Below are positions 6,917 to 12,665 of a stretch of DNA of 13,298 nucleotides, piece after piece. The translations under genes were made by a program, and so were the position numbers. Under the pieces are notes generated by a model. That model made no database searches and was not told where the DNA came from. It worked only from the letters and a program-made list of their open reading frames with translations. Numbering within the stretch: position 1 is the stretch's first letter; the number at the start of each line of letters is the position of its first letter. Origin of the DNA: Actinobacteria bacterium ATB1 (GTDB lineage: Bacteria > Actinomycetota > Acidimicrobiia > UBA2766); the NCBI GenBank assembly GCA_021404985.1, contig QWHP01000022.1, forward strand, positions 1-13,298, read 5' to 3'.

Positions 6917-8032
6917 TCAGGCTTCCCGCAGGTCCGCTGCCGCCTGTTCCGGGGACACGGTCACAATGTGCACCCCGCTGCCGAGCTCGTAGCCGGCCTC
7001 CACCTGGGTTCTCGGCAGGATTCGCAGGTACCAAGAAGATGGGTTGCCGGGCACGAGGCCATGCGGAACGTCGCTGAGCACGACGTTCAACGCCGGATCC
7101 CGCACGGCATCGCGAATTCTCCGCGTGACACGGCCGAGAAGTTCGGCGAGCGAGTCGCGGTTCGTGCTCTCGCGGAACGCCCCGGACTCGGAGTCGGGCT
7201 CGAGCGGTGCGATCCAGACCTCGTAGCGCGTCCTCGACCAGTACGGGGTCCACGCCAGCAGACCGGCCTCCGCGTCGACACGTCGCGGGCCCTCCGCCTC
7301 GGCTTCGACGGTCGCTTCGAGCAGGGGCCGGCCGTGGTGCGCGCGCCAGTCCTCCCGGCGGTCGAGCTCCTCCGAGACGGCGGGAGGGACGAAGTCCGTC
7401 GCGAAGAGCTGGGCGTGAGGATGTGCGAGCGACGCCCCCGCCTCGCGGCCCTCGTTCACGGCGAGCACCGTGTAGGCGAGGCCCTCGTCCGAGTGTACGC
7501 TCAGACGCTTCTGCCACATCTCGATGGTCACACCGAGTCTTTCGGGTCCCAGGTCAGCGAGGCGCGCCGCGTGGTCCGGCGAGTGGATGGCGACTTCGTG
7601 CCTGCCCCGCGCCGGCACCTCCGCGAACAGCCCGGCGGGGTGCCCGCCGGCCGATGCCGTCGCGCCGGCCTTCACACTGCTGTTCCCGGAGGCGGGCCCG
7701 GTGTCCGGCCCGGAGTCCGGCCCGGAGTCCGGAAGGAAGGCGGGGTAGAGGTTCGGTACGACCCGCACCGACCAACCGGGGGAATCCTGCGCTGTGCCTG
7801 CCCGGCGGAACGCGTCCACCTCGGGAGGTGTCTGGTCCTCGTTTCCCTCGCAGAACGGGCACGACGGATCGTGGTGAGCGGTCCGGGACACACGATCTTC
7901 GCCTTCCGGGGAATGGCGGCGTGAGTCGTGGGGGCGAAAGGACCTACCCTCCGCAACGACCGAGGGCAGGCCGAAGGGGTTGTGTCGGAGTACCGGCCGG
8001 TATCCGGGGGCGGAGCCGCGGCCCTCACTCAT
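6917..8032 (-). CDS. galT: GalT-like nucleotidyltransferase (galactose-1-phosphate uridylyltransferase / HIT superfamily)
   Basis: This 371-residue protein should transfer a nucleotidyl group between UDP- (or ADP-) glucose and a hexose-1-phosphate through a nucleotidyl-histidine intermediate. The structural zinc site is intact: Cys58 and Cys61 (CPFC), His154 (SPDH) and His204. The active site HPHAQ (204-208) gives nucleophile His206; most GalT proteins have HPHGQ. NLYPAF (94-99) is the usual NKYPAF-like strand. The C-terminal segment expected to carry the second metal-binding His residues reads SSWYLRILPR (332-341) without them. A PDSGPDSGPDTG insert (101-112) follows NLYPAF. ATG 8032 overlaps the GH57 stop by 8 bp (ATGAGTGA), implying coupled translation. 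Upstream in-frame ATGs lie inside the GH57 gene. ADP-glucose phosphorylase is a possible alternative activity. Confidence 0.82.
   Translation of the reverse strand: MSEGRGSAPGYRPVLRHNPFGLPSVVAEGRSFRPHDSRRHSPEGEDRVSRTAHHDPSCPFCEGNEDQTPPEVDAFRRAGTAQDSPGWSVRVVPNLYPAFLPDSGPDSGPDTGPASGNSSVKAGATASAGGHPAGLFAEVPARGRHEVAIHSPDHAARLADLGPERLGVTIEMWQKRLSVHSDEGLAYTVLAVNEGREAGASLAHPHAQLFATDFVPPAVSEELDRREDWRAHHGRPLLEATVEAEAEGPRRVDAEAGLLAWTPYWSRTRYEVWIAPLEPDSESGAFRESTNRDSLAELLGRVTRRIRDAVRDPALNVVLSDVPHGLVPGNPSSWYLRILPRTQVEAGYELGSGVHIVTVSPEQAAADLREA
7695..7730. repeat. Three tandem 12-bp units inside galT
   Basis: Units GGCCCGGTGTCC (7695-7706), GGCCCGGAGTCC (7707-7718) and GGCCCGGAGTCC (7719-7730) lie head to tail. 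Read on the minus strand they encode the repeated PDSG/PDTG insert of the GalT-like protein. The length is a multiple of three, so unit gain or loss keeps the frame. Confidence 0.9.
7982..8004 (-). promoter_or_regulatory. Repeated cluster element, copy B (with 12-bp perfect palindrome)
   Basis: This copy lies inside the first codons of galT (about residues 9-17). It contains the perfect palindrome TACCGGCCGGTA at 7991-8002 and matches copy A at 20 of 23 positions. Because it is within coding sequence it may be constrained by protein sequence alone, so a regulatory role is less certain than for copies A and C. Confidence 0.25.
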
Positions 8033-9611
8033 GCGCGGCCCGCAACCGTTCCACGGTGAGACCGGCGGAGATGCCGTGCTCGTGTTCGAGCTTGGTGAGC
8101 CAGCTCTCGAACTGGTCACCCTTGCCGTCGAAGCTCCCGTCCCTGAGCGTCTCGAGTGCTTCGAGGCAACCGGACGCTGCGTCGGTGTGGGCGTCGAATC
8201 GCTCGTGAGCGAACTCGACGGACTTGTCGTGGCCGATCATGAACGGCCAGTCGCTGCTCTGCATGAGGAACAGCTCGCGGGCGGCTTGAACCAGGAGTCG
8301 CCGCTCGAGATCCGGATGTCGCCCGATGGGGTCTGCGAGGTCCTTGCGGAATCTCTGGGACACCTCTTCCAAGGTGTCCCACATGTGGGCGGTCTCCTCG
8401 TTGTCCCACACGGAGAAGTCCTTGTGCAACCCCCAGCTCCCCGGAGGAGGTTCGAGGGTTCCAGCGCGACCGGTCTCGGCCAGGTACGAGCCGAGCGTGG
8501 TCGGCCTGATCATGTCGTCCTCGGCGAGCTTGTCCAGAAGGGAGGCGAGCCACATGGGGCCTTCGACCCACCAGTGGCCGAACAACTCCGTGTCGTAGCA
8601 GGCCACGACAGCCTCGCCCGGCTCGGACACCGACCGCCGCAGGACAGTGTGGAAGTCGGCAACGTCGGCCTCGACAGCGGCCGGAACGAGGTCGGGGTCG
8701 TACCACTCCTTCTCGTCCTGGGCGACCGACTTGTCGGTGACTCGCCAGAGCTTCAGGCCTGTCTCCCATTCCCATCTGTGGTACTCGCGGTACTCGCCAC
8801 GGCCGGGATAGCCGCCGGTAGGTGACCACACCCTGTAGGAGACCTCGAGATCCCTGCCGACGACCCCGACCCTGCTCGATCCGAGGTTCCATCCATGTCG
8901 CAGGGCAGCGAAACCGCCCGCCTGCAGCACCGTGGGTCCGTCGAGGACGACGTGTCTGACTCCGCATTTCTCGAGCTCGTCCTCAAGGCCCGGCCTGTAC
9001 GCACACTCCGGGAGCCAGATGCCCTCGGGCCGCCTCCCGAGGACGGCCTCGTGGACGTCGAGGCCGAGCCGGAGCTGTGCCCGGACCGTCTCGCTGTCGA
9101 GGAGAGGCAGGTAGGGGTGTGTGAGGGGCCCTCCAAGGATCTCGATCACGCCGTCCTCGGCGAGCGCCCGCAGGGTCGGGACGAGACACCCCTCGCGTGC
9201 GTCGAGGAAGCGGAGCACGTTCCGGTACCGATTCCACCAGAAGCCCGCAGCGTCGCGTCGTGTCTGTGTGTCGGGCCAGTCTGCAGCGTTCGCTGCCAGC
9301 ATCTCGCAGCGCAGCATCGCGAAGCCGAGCCACTCCCGGAACCGGGCGATCAGGTCGGCGTCCTCGAGCTGGCAGAGGATCGGCGGCGTGAGGCCGAGGG
9401 TGAGTACACCTCGACGGCCGAGCTCTCGCTGTGACTCGAGCAGCTCGAGCACGGGTATGTACGCCTCACCCCAAGCCTGGAAGAGCCACTCCTCGCCCAC
9501 CGGCCAGCGGCCCGCCCCTTTCAGCCAGGGAAGGTGAGTGTGAAGCACGAGGACGAAGTGCCCTGCCGGGCTGCCGGCGCCCTCCGGCACGACCGCGTTC
9601 AGGTCCTGCAT
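8025..9611 (-). CDS. Glycoside hydrolase family 57 enzyme, probable 1,4-alpha-glucan branching enzyme (Rv3031-like)
   Basis: This 528-residue protein is close to the length I recall for Rv3031 (526 aa). GH57 motifs are in order: HTHLPW near the N-terminus (24-29), ILGGPLTHPYLPLL (158-171), GIWLPECAYRPG with the likely nucleophile Glu202, and CYDTELFGHWWVEGP with the likely acid/base Asp340. An alpha-helical C-terminal domain follows, containing the LFLMQSSDWPFMI stretch typical of the branching-enzyme subgroup. It is expected to make alpha-1,6 branches, or otherwise rearrange an alpha-1,4-glucan, in the cytoplasm. ATG 9611 lies 13 bp inside the 3' end of the upstream methyltransferase gene; an ATG at 9644 would add 11 residues and is less likely. 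The stop overlaps the galT start. GH57 also includes amylases and 4-alpha-glucanotransferases, so the exact reaction is inference. Confidence 0.88.
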   Translation of the reverse strand: MQDLNAVVPEGAGSPAGHFVLVLHTHLPWLKGAGRWPVGEEWLFQAWGEAYIPVLELLESQRELGRRGVLTLGLTPPILCQLEDADLIARFREWLGFAMLRCEMLAANAADWPDTQTRRDAAGFWWNRYRNVLRFLDAREGCLVPTLRALAEDGVIEILGGPLTHPYLPLLDSETVRAQLRLGLDVHEAVLGRRPEGIWLPECAYRPGLEDELEKCGVRHVVLDGPTVLQAGGFAALRHGWNLGSSRVGVVGRDLEVSYRVWSPTGGYPGRGEYREYHRWEWETGLKLWRVTDKSVAQDEKEWYDPDLVPAAVEADVADFHTVLRRSVSEPGEAVVACYDTELFGHWWVEGPMWLASLLDKLAEDDMIRPTTLGSYLAETGRAGTLEPPPGSWGLHKDFSVWDNEETAHMWDTLEEVSQRFRKDLADPIGRHPDLERRLLVQAARELFLMQSSDWPFMIGHDKSVEFAHERFDAHTDAASGCLEALETLRDGSFDGKGDQFESWLTKLEHEHGISAGLTVERLRAAHE

Positions 9612-10345
9612 ATCGCGATCAGGTCGAGGCAATCTGGGGTGCATTCGCGTATCTCGAAGTCCGACGGTGTGACCTCTGGGACCAGCGCTCGCGCCCAATC
9701 AGGAGGAACCTCGCCGGCGAAGGCCGCGTCGACGGGGGTGTCGGCGAGGCCCGGATGTCTGTCGTGGACGCCTCTGGTCGTGACCGACGGGAACTCGCGT
9801 GCGAGGAGACCCCGCAGCTCGGACTCGGTGAACTCGACCACGTGGAACGGGTTCTTCGGCCTGCCCGGTGGTGTGAAGGTGAGACGGTTGGGTGTCGCCA
9901 CGACGAAGACCCCGCCCGGATGAAGGATGCGGCTGCATTCCGCGACGTAGGCGGCAGGGTCGGCGAGGTGCTCGATGACCTGCAAGCTCACGACCGCTCC
10001 CATGGTGGCGTCGCGCACGGGCACGGCGCTCGCGTCGGACCTAACGAAGATCGAGTCCGGGTAGCGACCGGCAGCGTGGGACACGGCGTCAGCGAAGAGG
10101 TCGAGGCCGAGGACGTCGGCGGCCAGCGCACGCGAGAGGATCGAGGTCCCGTAGCCCTCGCCACAGCCCGAGTCGACGACGGGTCGCCCGGCGGGCAGGC
10201 AGGCCTCTGCCAGACAACCGGCCGCGTGTTCGTAAGCGGCGACGTGACGCGCGAACCAGTAGTTCTCCTCTGGGATGCCGGGCAGCGTCCGTTCGCCGGT
10301 CAGGACCAGCGGGTGGGCGCCGTCGGGCGAGAGTCTGACCCGCAT
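9599..10345 (-). CDS. Class I SAM-dependent methyltransferase, first gene of the GH57-galT operon (Rv3030-like)
   Basis: This 248-residue methyltransferase has motif I VVDSGCGEGYGTS (56-68), acidic Asp82 at the end of strand 2 (LGLDLF), VSLQVIEHLADP (119-130) and HPGGVFVVATPNR (142-154), followed by a TPPGRPKNPFHVVEFT segment (158-173) found in sugar/O-antigen-type methyltransferases. ATG 10345 is preferred: GAAGGG lies about 4 nt upstream and the conserved region starts soon after. The open frame reaches back to 10684 but enters the divergent promoter region. It overlaps the GH57 gene by 13 bp, so the two are co-translated or coupled. By order it corresponds to Rv3030, a putative methyltransferase of methylglucose lipopolysaccharide synthesis. 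6-O-methylation of glucose units is inference from that context. Confidence 0.85.
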   Translation of the reverse strand: MRVRLSPDGAHPLVLTGERTLPGIPEENYWFARHVAAYEHAAGCLAEACLPAGRPVVDSGCGEGYGTSILSRALAADVLGLDLFADAVSHAAGRYPDSIFVRSDASAVPVRDATMGAVVSLQVIEHLADPAAYVAECSRILHPGGVFVVATPNRLTFTPPGRPKNPFHVVEFTESELRGLLAREFPSVTTRGVHDRHPGLADTPVDAAFAGEVPPDWARALVPEVTPSDFEIRECTPDCLDLIAICRT

Positions 10346-10356
10346 TGGCCCTTCGG

Positions 10357-10362
10357 AGGGTA
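10357..10362 (-). promoter_or_regulatory. Candidate -10 box (TACCCT) of the methyltransferase-GH57-galT operon
   Basis: On the minus strand TACCCT lies 11 nt before ATG 10345. It sits within the same GGTACCCTC string found in front of meaB. It would give a leader of only about 5 nt. The -35 region is poorly conserved; repeated element copy C covers the area just upstream. Confidence 0.3.
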
Positions 10363-10386
10363 CCGCCCGCCGACTGACGGCGAGAA

Positions 10387-10410
10387 ATGTCCAGGTAGCG
10401 GGCAGGTAAT
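10387..10410 (-). promoter_or_regulatory. Repeated cluster element, copy C, upstream of the methyltransferase operon
   Basis: On the minus strand this reads TACCTGCCCG, 6 nt, GGACA, sharing an exact 10-mer and the GGACA flank with copy A (6878-6900). It lies 42-65 nt before the operon's start codon and about 25 nt upstream of the candidate -10, overlapping or just upstream of the -35. That is a typical operator position. The bound factor is unknown. Confidence 0.4.
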
Positions 10411-10439
10411 GCTCCCTGCGTGACGAAACCACTACGCAA

Positions 10440-10580
10440 GGTGTGCTTGGGGAAGCAGCAACACCATGATGCAGGCATGTGGCCAGAACGGCTGGAGTGG
10501 CTTGTGGAATGCCGGGGGCCCTGAGCCCCGCACCCACCCGCAGCACGTCCCGGTGCAAACGCACCGGGACTGCTCCTTTC
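10440..10580 (+). ncRNA. Structured region: candidate small RNA or 5' leader ending in a terminator
   Basis: Three hairpins follow one another on the plus strand. The first pairs GGTGT/ACACC with inner GCTT/AAGC around GGGG (10440-10465). The second pairs GGGGC/GCCCC (10515-10529). The third is a strong terminator-like stem (10542-10574) followed by CCTTTCT. No plus-strand gene lies upstream for it to terminate, because the neighbour is on the minus strand. A short untranslated RNA, or an attenuated leader for the gene at 10630, would explain this. I could not match it to a known RNA family. Confidence 0.3.
10542..10574 (+). terminator. Strong intrinsic-terminator-like hairpin
   Basis: A perfect 10-bp stem GTCCCGGTGC (10547-10556) / GCACCGGGAC (10561-10570) closes an AAAC loop. 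It is extended by AGCA/TGCT across a one-base bulge (C10546). A pyrimidine run with three T (CCTTTCT, 10575-10581) follows in the plus direction; nothing T-rich follows in the minus direction, so it points to plus-strand transcription. Confidence 0.55.
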
Positions 10581-10600
10581 TGGGGGGCTTCTCCCGCGGG

Positions 10601-10606
10601 TATGGT
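10601..10606 (+). promoter_or_regulatory. Candidate -10 box (TATGGT) for the 297-aa hypothetical gene
   Basis: TATGGT fits TANNNT and lies 24 nt before GTG 10630, leaving room for the GGAGG ribosome-binding site. A poor -35 (TTCTGG, 10578-10583) is 17 bp upstream, right after the terminator-like hairpin. Confidence 0.3.
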
Positions 10607-10629
10607 GGCGGCGACCGCCCGGAGGTTCA

Positions 10630-11523
10630 GTGGACGCCCCCCAAACACAAAGCGCCTTCGGCAGCCCCGCCTCTGGCTCGGCACGCTCGGTGGGAGACCG
10701 GGAATCCGGCCTCGCCGGGGTCTTCCCGATCCCGACCCCTCTGCTGACCTGGACCTGCGCCGGTCCCGTCTTCGAGTACGCGCTGCGCAGCGCCATCTGC
10801 GGTGGCCTCCAGCTCGGTGCCTGGCCGAGGATGGGTGCCGAGTGGGCTTTCCTCGCGCCGGAGCCCGAACACGCCGGTGAAGGTGCTGGTGGAGGCGCCG
10901 GTGGAGGCGCCGGCCTGCTCCGGGGAGGACTCACGGTCCCGGACTTCGACACAGGGCGCCTCGCCGCGGCAGCCGCGAACGGAAGTCGATGGATGGTGCG
11001 GCGTCGCGCCAGGAGGATCTTGGGTACCGTGGACGAGTGGGTCGAGGGCGACACCGAGGTCGTGGCGGCGCTGGCACGGGGCAGGCGTGACGTGTCGCCG
11101 GGATCCCGACTCGCCGACGACCTCCTGTTGACGAGCGCTCGCCTCCGCGATGTCGCTTTTCGCGTCTGGTCCCACCATGCCCACGTGTCATCGGCAGAGT
11201 GGGCACTCTCGGGGGACACCTCGAGCGAGGCCCTTGCCCGCCACCTGACGGGGTGCGGTGCCCTGCCCCTATGGGGAAGGGACGATTCACCGGGCGAAGA
11301 CGGGTCGGACGCCGCGAAAGCCGTGCGGGGCGAGGTGCGGGCGCGCTCTGCGCCGTTCGCGGAGGCCCTCCGCCGAGCGTTCGGCGAGCTGCGACTGCTC
11401 GTGGACGAGCTCGCCGCGAGGGCGATGGCGGCAGGGATCCTCCCTGACCCCGGAGCGATCGAGAGCACCGACTGGAACGCGCTGCCCGAGCTCGTCGGAG
11501 CCCTGCCGGACGTCCCGGTCTGA
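10630..11523 (+). CDS. Hypothetical protein, 297 aa
   Basis: GTG 10630 has a strong GGAGG (10621-10625) four bases upstream. The product is soluble, with no signal peptide or convincing membrane helix, although residues 33-62 (PIPTPLLTWTCAGPVFEYALRS and following) are fairly hydrophobic. A Gly/Ala-rich repeat GEGAGGGAGGGAG occupies 83-95. The second half is helical and charged. The last about 60 residues (FAEALRRAFGELRLLVDELA, then GILPDPGAIESTDWNALPEL) resemble the helical linker before the phosphohistidine domain of PEP-utilising enzymes such as PEP synthase (typically ELGRRLVARG..DDPDDVFFLTWDEL). No ATP-grasp or phosphohistidine domain is present, so it would be a domain fragment without evident catalysis. 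This resemblance is my pattern reading, not a search result. Its link to the sigma factor gene 57 bp downstream is unknown. Confidence 0.7.
   Translation: MDAPQTQSAFGSPASGSARSVGDRESGLAGVFPIPTPLLTWTCAGPVFEYALRSAICGGLQLGAWPRMGAEWAFLAPEPEHAGEGAGGGAGGGAGLLRGGLTVPDFDTGRLAAAAANGSRWMVRRRARRILGTVDEWVEGDTEVVAALARGRRDVSPGSRLADDLLLTSARLRDVAFRVWSHHAHVSSAEWALSGDTSSEALARHLTGCGALPLWGRDDSPGEDGSDAAKAVRGEVRARSAPFAEALRRAFGELRLLVDELAARAMAAGILPDPGAIESTDWNALPELVGALPDVPV
10876..10911. repeat. Three tandem 12-bp units inside the 297-aa gene
   Basis: Two identical GGTGGAGGCGCC units (10888-10899, 10900-10911) follow a diverged GGTGAAGGTGCT unit (10876-10887). They encode GEGA, GGGA, GGGA in frame. It is a probable flexible linker. 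Confidence 0.85.
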
Positions 11524-11561
11524 AGGGCCCCAAGTCACTGTGCTCCCTGCACCTGACGCCG

Positions 11562-11567
11562 TAAGCT
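11562..11567 (+). promoter_or_regulatory. Candidate -10 box (TAAGCT) for the ECF sigma gene
   Basis: TAAGCT fits TANNNT and ends 13 nt before ATG 11581, in the 57-bp gap after the hypothetical gene. No Shine-Dalgarno is visible before the ATG, so a very short leader is plausible. I saw no GGAAC-type ECF -35, so there is no sign of autoregulation. Confidence 0.25.
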
Positions 11568-11580
11568 TCCCTGGATCGCC

Positions 11581-12090
11581 ATGAGACCCAGATCCCAGCC
11601 GGCCGACGATGCGCACGCGTTCGCCATTGCGGCGGAGTCCGCCTACAGGCCCATGGTGCGTTACGCGGCTTCGCTTGCAGGGCCTGATCTTGCCCCCTAC
11701 CTCGCCGAGGATGCTGCGCAAGAGGCATTGGTGAAGGCGTGGCGGTATCTGGACAGCTTCGACGGGCGGGGCTCCCTCGAAGGTTGGTTGCTGCGGATCT
11801 GCCGTCATTGCACGTACGACATGCTTCGTCGCGAGGGCCTGCACAAGGACCGGAGTGAAAGGCTCGAAAGGCCTCAAACAGTCCGGCCGCATGCGGCTGT
11901 GGACCTCGAGATCCTCGTCGACGGCCTCCCCCTCGCTGAGAGGGAGGCCTTTGTGCTCACACAGGTCGTCGAGCTGGGCTACGAGGACGCCGCAGCCGTT
12001 CTCGACGTTCCCGTCGGAACGGTGAAATCCCGGGTCGCGAGGGCTCGCCTCCAGCTTTCCCGCGAGCTGCGTACCGCGGAGGTGTCTTGA
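11581..12090 (+). CDS. ECF-type RNA polymerase sigma factor (sigma-70 family)
   Basis: This 169-residue protein has only the two domains of an ECF (group 4) sigma factor. Region 2 spans about 20-84, with the core-binding and -10-recognition segment DAAQEALVKAWRYLDSFDGR followed by GSLEGWLLRICRHCTYDMLRR. Region 4 spans about 108-163, with LPLAEREAFVLTQVVELGYEDAAAVLDV and the helix-turn-helix VPVGTVKSRVARAR that reads the -35. There is no extra C-terminal domain. ATG 11581 is the start that keeps region 2 complete; no good Shine-Dalgarno precedes it. The stop overlaps the TTG start of the following membrane-protein gene, the classical arrangement of a sigma factor with its anti-sigma factor. 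The stimulus is unknown; the neighbouring SCO1 gene suggests copper, redox or cytochrome oxidase stress. Confidence 0.92.
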   Translation: MRPRSQPADDAHAFAIAAESAYRPMVRYAASLAGPDLAPYLAEDAAQEALVKAWRYLDSFDGRGSLEGWLLRICRHCTYDMLRREGLHKDRSERLERPQTVRPHAAVDLEILVDGLPLAEREAFVLTQVVELGYEDAAAVLDVPVGTVKSRVARARLQLSRELRTAEVS

Positions 12091-12596
12091 TAGCCGAGCC
12101 GACTCATGACGGCGAGGACGCCGAGATCCTTCGCATGCCCCTGCCCGGCCAGGGGTCGGGCGCTGACTGGTCCGCCGACCCCGGCAGCTTCGCCCTGTCG
12201 CAGACGCGAGTTCACCTCCCGACCCTGGACCGAGTCTGGAAGGTCCCCCTCTACGTGTGCGGAGGGGTGAACCTGGCCGTAGGTATCCCCCAGATGCTCG
12301 GTTTCGTCCTGTTCGGGGCGGGTAGCGCCGATTCGACGCATCTCGTTCGCGACGGGGTCCTCGCGTGCGTCCTCGGCTTCGTCTGTCTCGCCTTCGCCCA
12401 CCGTCCCAGGTGGGGCCGGCCGCTCAGCGTCGTCGCCATCGTGGTCTTCGTTCTCCAGGTGGTGAGCGGTGTGACCGATGCCGGTGCCGGTCGGGTGGAC
12501 ATCACGTTCGAGGCCGTCCACCTCGTCGGAGCGGTGAGCGTCGTGGTGTGCGCACTCGCCAGCGGTCGGGTCGCACCCTCCGTCTCACATCGCTGA
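12087..12596 (+). CDS. Four-helix integral membrane protein, possible anti-sigma factor
   Basis: The 169-residue product starts at TTG 12087, which overlaps the sigma-factor stop (TTGA). A strong GGAGG (12078-12082) lies four bases upstream and decides this start. Residues 1-48 are polar and probably cytoplasmic. Four hydrophobic helices follow at about 52-76, 87-104, 112-131 and 141-158. No HxxxCxxC zinc anti-sigma motif is visible in the N-terminal region, so it is not a standard ZAS-type anti-sigma factor. Only its position and translational coupling suggest that it restrains the ECF factor. Alternatively it is a small membrane protein controlled by it. I do not recognise a named family. 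Confidence 0.8.
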   Translation: MIAEPTHDGEDAEILRMPLPGQGSGADWSADPGSFALSQTRVHLPTLDRVWKVPLYVCGGVNLAVGIPQMLGFVLFGAGSADSTHLVRDGVLACVLGFVCLAFAHRPRWGRPLSVVAIVVFVLQVVSGVTDAGAGRVDITFEAVHLVGAVSVVVCALASGRVAPSVSHR

Positions 12597-12632
12597 CCTG
12601 CGCATCTGGGATTTCCCCGATTTCCGAGAACC

Positions 12633-12654
12633 AGACCGTGGTCGAGTCCGGTCT
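12633..12654. promoter_or_regulatory. Inverted repeat AGACCG-N10-CGGTCT before the SCO1 gene
   Basis: A perfect 6-bp inverted repeat (12633-12638 / 12649-12654) lies 12 bp before the SCO1 start, in the 69-bp gap. It could be an operator or an RNA hairpin close to the ribosome-binding site. A GATTTCC direct repeat (12610, 12619) is also present upstream. Confidence 0.25.
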
Positions 12655-12665
12655 ACAGGGTGAGA

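Noticed and set aside
7725..7740. GTCCGGAAGGAAGG, which recalls the conserved loop of bacterial SRP RNA
   Set aside because: It lies inside the galT coding region next to the tandem repeat, and no flanking SRP stem is present.
10346..10684. Extension of the 248-aa methyltransferase back to 10684
   Set aside because: It would run through the divergent promoter region, the terminator-like hairpin and the start of the 297-aa gene; residues are Arg/Ala-rich and unlike the family.
10089..11468. Minus-strand open frame of 459 codons over the divergent region and the 297-aa gene
   Set aside because: Low-complexity Ser/Pro/Arg translation; the plus-strand gene has GGAGG and a better composition.
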